Source: Bacilli bacterium (lineage in GTDB: Bacteria > Bacillota_I > Bacilli_A > RF39 > UBA660). Taken from it: DNA of 64,000 nucleotides. Below are positions 58,701 to 64,000 of the stretch, piece after piece. The notes under the pieces were generated by a model. That model had not been told where the DNA came from. It worked only from the letters and a program-made list of their open reading frames with translations, and ran no database searches. The translations under genes were made by a program, and so were the position numbers. How positions within the stretch are numbered: position 1 is the first letter of the stretch; every line of letters begins with the position of its first letter. The stretch lies in the NCBI GenBank assembly GCA_900772095.1, contig CAAGQJ010000060.1:1-64000 (forward strand). The letters run 5' to 3'.

Positions 58701-61700
58701 CTACCCAAAGTATGTCACCATAATATCATGCACCTCTACCTTACTTGTTGCCACATTTTTTGTCAGCTTTATGTATACCCAAGGATTCCTTATTCTATCC
58801 AAGGGTCTTGCCTTAAACCTCTTTATTCCCATCAAGGACTCTGTAGCATTGTTTACAGTTGCATTGTCCCTCGGAATATCACACCTCCATATTCTGAACT
58901 TCCTGTTAAGTGAAGCATTACCATCCTTATTTCCATGAGTAAATCTGTCATGACCATCTCTATCACTAAGATTAAGTATTCCATGTTGATACTCATTCCA
59001 TGCTTCTACAGTGTCAAAGGGTAAAGATGGTTTAAACTTACCATTACTATCATAAACTCCTTCTCCTTCTACACAAGCTCTGAACTCCAAGTTGGTAAAC
59101 ATCTTATCTATCTGTGGTTCTTGATTAGCTACAAGAGTCATTGAATAGGATTTATTTTTATCAAAGAAATTACAGTACTTTCCTGCTTGGTGTTGCCATA
59201 GATTAAGACTTTTCACCCATATTCCAATATCATCAAGATTAATAAAGTATGGTGTTCCACCATAATCATAGAATGAAACGAAGCAATTAAACTTCTCTGA
59301 ATAAGCTAATGCTGTTTTTCCATTAATGAATAACACATCTTGATTCAACTTATCATAGTAAGTTACAAAAGAATTGAATGTATTAGGTGTCCATTCTACA
59401 TCTGTTGACGGAATATTCTGTTTTGCCCAAGCATTAAAGCCTTTTGCTGTACTCAGATTATTCAACTGACCATTAAACAGATATATGCTCTTCTCATTAC
59501 TGTCCATAAAGTATATGCCCAAAGGTGTCTGCACCATAGACCACTTGTTTGAACAACCTACTGTATCTGAGTAATACCTCTTACCCTGTACCTTCTGTGA
59601 ATTTGCTATCTCAATAGGCACTCCCTCTGTAGTAGAAATCTGTGTATTCTCATTATACAGTATCTGTGATATACCACTGTCTTGGAATGAAAGCAACTGG
59701 TTATTAAGCCTTATAAGCTTGTTTATCTTTCCTTTGTCTCCATCCATCTCCAAGGTATTAGCCATAGTGATGTTTGTCCACAAGTCTACATCTGCTCCAT
59801 TCTGTTTGGTTTTAGTCCAAGTCACTGTATTTGGAAATACTGTATTCTTATAGTTATCTTCATCCATTATCTTATATGAGAAGAAGTTATCCATCTGTGA
59901 GTACACTGGATTTATAAGATTGAAGTTTTGAGGTGTCATATTAAGATTACTTACTTGCCCTCTGTTCTTATCATACCTTCCATCTATATTTACCCTTGTC
60001 TCTACCATAAAGGATGCTATTTCTACTACCTGATTCCTATCCTCAGAACTGAAAGGATAGGTTTTCAAGCATTCATACCTCTGGAAATATGTATCTCCCC
60101 ATTTATATTGCAAGTCTATACCTCCAGTATTATCATTAAGAGAAACAGAGGGTCCACAAGGAATCCATGTAGCTGCTTGTAAAGCCTCATTTGATGCTCC
60201 TCCAAAGATTATATCTTTATCATAAGCTTTATAAACCTCGATAATAGGAGTTTGTCCTAAGGTTGAAAAGGAAGCTGCGGTATAAATATTTGCTACTAAG
60301 TGTGGAGTAGATTTATATTTTATACTCACTCCCTCTCTCCATTGAGACACGCCTCTTGCATGATCACCTATATCTTTACCTTTACTTTCTTTATCTCTAT
60401 CCCAAATCCAGGTATTGTTGTTTGATTTTAATTCCCATATACCACTTTCTGAACTTGTATCATTTGGGTTTTTAAGAGACAATCTATAATAACATTTTGT
60501 TTTATAGGTAGTGTCTACTGTTTTTCTCCAAGGATTTCCTACAAAATAATAAGGAGAAGGCTCACTTGGAACAACCATAGTATCAACATTGCCTTGATAT
60601 GTCTTTCCATTAACCTTTATTACAGAGAGAGTATCAGAATTAAATAACTGAATGTCAGTACTACTACTTCCTATTATAGTACTATCTCCAATAGCATAAT
60701 AAGTAGTTGCAGAACCAAGTCTGTAATTACTTATTTTCTTTTTCAAGAGTTGGGCACTCCTACCGTCTCTTGCAACATCATTATTCAAAGAACCATTCTT
60801 ATGCCACATATAGACAGGATAGTCTATAGGAGGACTACTGGTATTATAAGCCCAATACCATCCTTTATCATCTACATCATCTACTATATAATCATTATAA
60901 AAGAGTCCTGAAATAAGAGCACCATATCCTGGAGCCACAATACTTCTATGAACAAATCCAGCAGCATCTGAACCTATTGTAGGAGTAGATGTCTGAATAC
61001 TTATATCTCCATAAGTCTTCTCAAATAAAGTATATCCTACAATACTTAAATTATAACCTTTAAAATCTGTATGACTTATATAATCATCAAATTCTATATC
61101 TGGAGAGTTTAAAGTTATGAAATAATGGTCTATAAAGTATGAATCATTTTGATTAAAAGTACCCATAATCTCAGTACTTGAAAGATATGGAGAAATTACT
61201 GTAGAACTCATATTTGAATCCTTAACAAATTGATTTCTATACTGTGATTTAAGAGAATAGTCTGTAGAGACATATCCTCCACCAGTATAACCATCTCCCT
61301 CCGTATTTTTGGTATTTGGAATATTCCAATCAGTGTTATTAATCTCATTAATAATATTAGAGGAGTATTTAGTTCTAAATAACCATGATGAAACAGCATA
61401 TAGATTATTCTTTCTATCTACTTCCCTATACATTGTAGGACATCCTATTCCTTGACATAAGATAGTCCTATCTTGAGTTCTTGGTATTGCAAATACTGGT
61501 CTTACTTTTTTATAACCTTGAGTAGATAAACCACTGATAATACTAGCATCAATGTGATAAACAAATTCTGGAACCTGTATCATATCCCCTGAAGAACTCA
61601 TTGAAGGAAGCACATTACATTGCTTGTCTCCTATCCAACAAGGCTCTGACCATTTACCATTTTTATACTGAAACTGTACACCCAATCTATAATATTCTCT

Positions 61701-62897
61701 GGATTTAAAACAAGCTGCTCCTTGATAATTGCCTTCTGTATCAAGAGTATTATAATAAGTGAAAGGGGATTTAGAAGCTAATTTAAAATATCTTGTTCCT
61801 GTTGTTGCTTCAACCATACTATTAGCTAAAGGACTTTGTGAGCTAATTGAATTTGTTCCAAATATACGATTCTTTATATTAAGAACTGGTCTCTTCACCA
61901 TAATATTTCCTAAAAATAGTGCCCCATCTTTCTGCTCTATAGTCTTAGCTGCAATCTCTTCTCCACCCTTATATAAGAGTTCTGTAGGGTCTACTGTCTC
62001 ACCACTGGTTCCATTGTCTATATAGGTTAAGCTTGATGTACTTTCCTTTATCTCCAAATCCTGTATTCTCTTAACCAATGGAGTACCGTCTTTTGATGTT
62101 CTGAGGATTGAATAAATCCTCATATAATCAAAGTTATTGTCTATATTGGTTACCTTAATCTTAAAGCAGTTTGCTATCTTCTCCTCTGGACTTCCTGCTC
62201 TGTTGATATAAGAGATATATTGCAAGGGTGTTGTATAGAATACATTACTCTCCTGACCATACTTATTATAGTATGTAAAGGCGTACTGTATTACTCCAGG
62301 AGGAAACTCTCCTGCACCATACATCTTACTAACAGATACAGTCTCTCTTAAAGCTAACTCTGGTACAAAATCAAAGGATGAATCCTTATACTTTACTGTC
62401 TTAGAATCCATAACAGGAGCTATATTGATTACCCTTGGCTGATTCAACCCATCTGTCCAATACACCTTCTGAATATTCTCTGATTCATAAGATACTACTG
62501 TCTCTATTGGGTAATTAGGACTGAATCCTAATGAGCCTCTATAAAGAATCTTACCTTGCAAAGTATAAGCACTATCCTTTGATTTCTCAAAGACATATAT
62601 ATGATCACTGGAAGTAAACAATACTAACTTATGATTAAGAACAGCTGTACCTATGGGTATTCCATTAATCATATCAGTAAAGTTTTCTTCATATTTTGGC
62701 GTAAGCCAAGGCTTTATATCTATATGAAGAGTTAACTTCTTTGGTCCTTTTTCATTTATCCAAGACATCATTGTATTACCTTCATTGGTAGCAAGTCTTA
62801 TGTTAAGGTTCTCAAAAGCAAACTCTGGATTAAAAGCTGATACTGACATGTCTTTGTTCATGCCTTTTGTCTTCCAATTAATATATTTCTTTGCCAT
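58701..62897 (-). CDS. Tail muzzle / stabilization protein (crAss-like)
   Basis: A 1398-residue, strand-rich protein beginning MAKKYINWKTKGMNKDMSVS. The conserved N-terminal region, FAFENLNIRLATNEGNTMMS then VSYESENIQKVYWTDGLNQP-type segments, corresponds to the long beta-propeller-like protein that forms the tail muzzle in crAss-like podoviruses. The C-terminus returns to short strands ending EVHDIMVTYFG. It is the largest structural tail gene here and follows the ring protein by one base. It is expected at the tip of the short tail, where it holds the DNA exit channel. Confidence 0.8.
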   Translation of the reverse strand: MAKKYINWKTKGMNKDMSVSAFNPEFAFENLNIRLATNEGNTMMSWINEKGPKKLTLHIDIKPWLTPKYEENFTDMINGIPIGTAVLNHKLVLFTSSDHIYVFEKSKDSAYTLQGKILYRGSLGFSPNYPIETVVSYESENIQKVYWTDGLNQPRVINIAPVMDSKTVKYKDSSFDFVPELALRETVSVSKMYGAGEFPPGVIQYAFTYYNKYGQESNVFYTTPLQYISYINRAGSPEEKIANCFKIKVTNIDNNFDYMRIYSILRTSKDGTPLVKRIQDLEIKESTSSLTYIDNGTSGETVDPTELLYKGGEEIAAKTIEQKDGALFLGNIMVKRPVLNIKNRIFGTNSISSQSPLANSMVEATTGTRYFKLASKSPFTYYNTLDTEGNYQGAACFKSREYYRLGVQFQYKNGKWSEPCWIGDKQCNVLPSMSSSGDMIQVPEFVYHIDASIISGLSTQGYKKVRPVFAIPRTQDRTILCQGIGCPTMYREVDRKNNLYAVSSWLFRTKYSSNIINEINNTDWNIPNTKNTEGDGYTGGGYVSTDYSLKSQYRNQFVKDSNMSSTVISPYLSSTEIMGTFNQNDSYFIDHYFITLNSPDIEFDDYISHTDFKGYNLSIVGYTLFEKTYGDISIQTSTPTIGSDAAGFVHRSIVAPGYGALISGLFYNDYIVDDVDDKGWYWAYNTSSPPIDYPVYMWHKNGSLNNDVARDGRSAQLLKKKISNYRLGSATTYYAIGDSTIIGSSSTDIQLFNSDTLSVIKVNGKTYQGNVDTMVVPSEPSPYYFVGNPWRKTVDTTYKTKCYYRLSLKNPNDTSSESGIWELKSNNNTWIWDRDKESKGKDIGDHARGVSQWREGVSIKYKSTPHLVANIYTAASFSTLGQTPIIEVYKAYDKDIIFGGASNEALQAATWIPCGPSVSLNDNTGGIDLQYKWGDTYFQRYECLKTYPFSSEDRNQVVEIASFMVETRVNIDGRYDKNRGQVSNLNMTPQNFNLINPVYSQMDNFFSYKIMDEDNYKNTVFPNTVTWTKTKQNGADVDLWTNITMANTLEMDGDKGKINKLIRLNNQLLSFQDSGISQILYNENTQISTTEGVPIEIANSQKVQGKRYYSDTVGCSNKWSMVQTPLGIYFMDSNEKSIYLFNGQLNNLSTAKGFNAWAKQNIPSTDVEWTPNTFNSFVTYYDKLNQDVLFINGKTALAYSEKFNCFVSFYDYGGTPYFINLDDIGIWVKSLNLWQHQAGKYCNFFDKNKSYSMTLVANQEPQIDKMFTNLEFRACVEGEGVYDSNGKFKPSLPFDTVEAWNEYQHGILNLSDRDGHDRFTHGNKDGNASLNRKFRIWRCDIPRDNATVNNATESLMGIKRFKARPLDRIRNPWVYIKLTKNVATSKVEVHDIMVTYFG

Positions 62898-62898
62898 A

Positions 62899-63660
62899 TT
62901 AATATCTCCTCCTATATTCTCTATCTCCTAAGTTCTTGAATCCATTGTCAAAGTATGTCACTGGTTTTATCAGTGTATTAAGGTATCTTGTGATACTCTC
63001 CATTTCTGACACTGATGGTGTTGTCATCTCACTCTGTAGCAAGTGTGCTGCCCAAGCATATTCTGTTTGTGCATTGCTCAATACTCCTGCTGACATATTA
63101 TTTGTATCAAATCTTACAGTGAACACCTTTACTTTGATATATGCCTCAAGTGCATTGAGATAGGTTTCATTGTCTATCAACAATGGAAAACCATCTTCAT
63201 CTACAGGTATTGCCTTATACGCCACTTCCACTCTTCCTGCTGGAAATGATGTGAATATAACTCTGCCTTGTGTCTTGAATGACATTTCTTCTGCACATAC
63301 CTTTCTTGGTGGTATATACCCATGCTGAACATTATTCAGTAAGTCCTTAGGTCCTCTGTCTTCTTTTAGCTTAGGCTCCAAACCTCTTGCAAAATTATCT
63401 GTCATTGCTCTCAGACAAATACCTGTATCAAGGTCTTTTACCTGTATTATTGAAACAAGGTCACAAGGCAACAGTCCCCTAAAGTCTTTTATCTCTACTT
63501 CTTCTATCCTATCTTGGTATAGACTTGGATAACCATGCAGGGATATAAACCTAAGAGTGTGTCTTACTACTTGCTCAAGTGTCAAGTTTCTTAGCAATGG
63601 ATGCTCTACTAAGTCCTCAAGCACTCTCCTTATATTTGTATATTGTATCTCTGTTACCAT
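62899..63660 (-). CDS. Head-tail connector / tail ring protein (crAss-like)
   Basis: A 253-residue protein with the arrangement of crAss-like ring/stabilisation proteins: an N-terminal helical part (YTNIRRVLEDLVEHPLLRNL, RHTLRFISLHGYPSLYQDRI), a strand-rich middle (IKDFRGLLPCDLVSIIQVKD) and a helical C-terminal half. It lies directly upstream of the muzzle gene (one base apart) as in related genomes, and overlaps the preceding gene by 7 bases. It would form a ring between portal and tail hub. Confidence 0.72.
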   Translation of the reverse strand: MVTEIQYTNIRRVLEDLVEHPLLRNLTLEQVVRHTLRFISLHGYPSLYQDRIEEVEIKDFRGLLPCDLVSIIQVKDLDTGICLRAMTDNFARGLEPKLKEDRGPKDLLNNVQHGYIPPRKVCAEEMSFKTQGRVIFTSFPAGRVEVAYKAIPVDEDGFPLLIDNETYLNALEAYIKVKVFTVRFDTNNMSAGVLSNAQTEYAWAAHLLQSEMTTPSVSEMESITRYLNTLIKPVTYFDNGFKNLGDREYRRRY

Positions 63661-63998
63661 AATGTATCTGTTTTACCATTGTTAATACTTTCTACTAATG
63701 CTCGTTTTATAAATCTGTTTACCTCAAACTCATAGAAGACTTGGTTCTCATATATGGCATGATATTTATTGTATTTTATATGATATATGTACTTTGGTTC
63801 ATGTCTCAAAAGTGTCTTGTTTTTCCTTGCCTCCTCATCCTTATACCATAATCTTATTGTCTTGTCCCAATTTATAGGATAGCCTATCTTCAGCTTTCCA
63901 TCCACTATCTTCACCTCTGGCTTGTATTTCCTCAATTCAAGTTCTCCCATACCATGTGGAAACTTTACAGTGTTTCCCTTGACTATCTCTTTAGCCAA
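63654..63998 (-). CDS. Connector-region structural protein (5' end at or beyond the window edge)
   Basis: The visible frame gives 114 residues (AKEIVKGNTVKFPHGMGELE...), a basic strand-rich protein rich in Lys and Tyr (YIYHIKYNKYHAIYENQVFY). Its first in-window start-like codon is TTG, with the preceding codon ?TG cut by the edge, so the true ATG may be at 64001 or further upstream. It overlaps the ring protein gene by 7 bases and belongs to the same late unit; a neck or tail role is inferred. Confidence 0.6.
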   Translation of the reverse strand: MAKEIVKGNTVKFPHGMGELELRKYKPEVKIVDGKLKIGYPINWDKTIRLWYKDEEARKNKTLLRHEPKYIYHIKYNKYHAIYENQVFYEFEVNRFIKRALVESINNGKTDTLW

Positions 63999-64000
63999 CA

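Noticed and set aside
77..63998. Stop-codon reassignment (TAG or TGA read as sense), as known in some crAss-like phages
   Set aside because: All long genes including the 3827- and 2352-codon ORFs are open under the standard code, and TAA, TAG and TGA all appear as plausible ends.

Overview
The window looks like about two thirds of the genome of a crAss-like phage (order Crassvirales) infecting gut Bacteroidales. The evidence is the gene set: crAss-type portal, tail muzzle and ring protein, very large internal virion proteins, and a giant protein whose C-terminal part carries the DFDVD motif of the crAss single-polypeptide RNA polymerase. Other support is the low GC content, an anaerobic (class III) ribonucleotide reductase, and Bacteroidetes-type TAnnTTTG promoter elements. 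All long ORFs read through with the standard genetic code. No terminase large subunit, major capsid protein, primase or replicative DnaB helicase was recognised, so these probably lie outside the window.

Layout. (1) 77-23409, + strand: nucleotide metabolism and replication. Two PD-(D/E)XK nucleases are followed by nrdD-nrdG, dut, a retropepsin-like protease overlapping a family A DNA polymerase, a run of small proteins, a ThyX-like protein, and a 3827-residue polyprotein (zincin, kinase-like, SF1 helicase, small phage domain, RNA polymerase). (2) 23495-31708, - strand: lysozyme-like protein, HEMVH metallopeptidase, portal and small virion proteins, then an AlpA-like HTH protein and a membrane protein. 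(3) 31947-32924, + strand: a membrane-tethered LuxR-type regulator. (4) 33040-37598, - strand: tail fibre module. (5) 37752-49871, - strand: two giant internal virion proteins and a membrane protein with a GAF-like domain. (6) 49982-54020, + strand: a four-gene AT-rich island of unknown function, in which three proteins share one C-terminal domain. (7) 54031-64000, - strand: internal virion proteins, tail muzzle, ring protein and a connector protein at the window edge.

Transcription units are separated by short arrays of a 10-bp degenerate repeat (consensus AAGGCTTAGT). I found twelve arrays. All have the same orientation on the + strand, even where the flanking genes are on the - strand, and they sit at unit boundaries. 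Late and accessory units often carry intrinsic terminators and TAnnTTTG elements, while most early + strand units are preceded by the repeat arrays and no recognisable host promoter.

The parts most likely to be new are the polarised decamer arrays, the + strand island at 50-54 kb, the five-domain RNA polymerase polyprotein, the retropepsin tied to the DNA polymerase gene, and the membrane-bound LuxR regulator. No tRNA, CRISPR array, integrase or insertion sequence was seen. No stretch longer than about 300 bases lacks a plausible gene.
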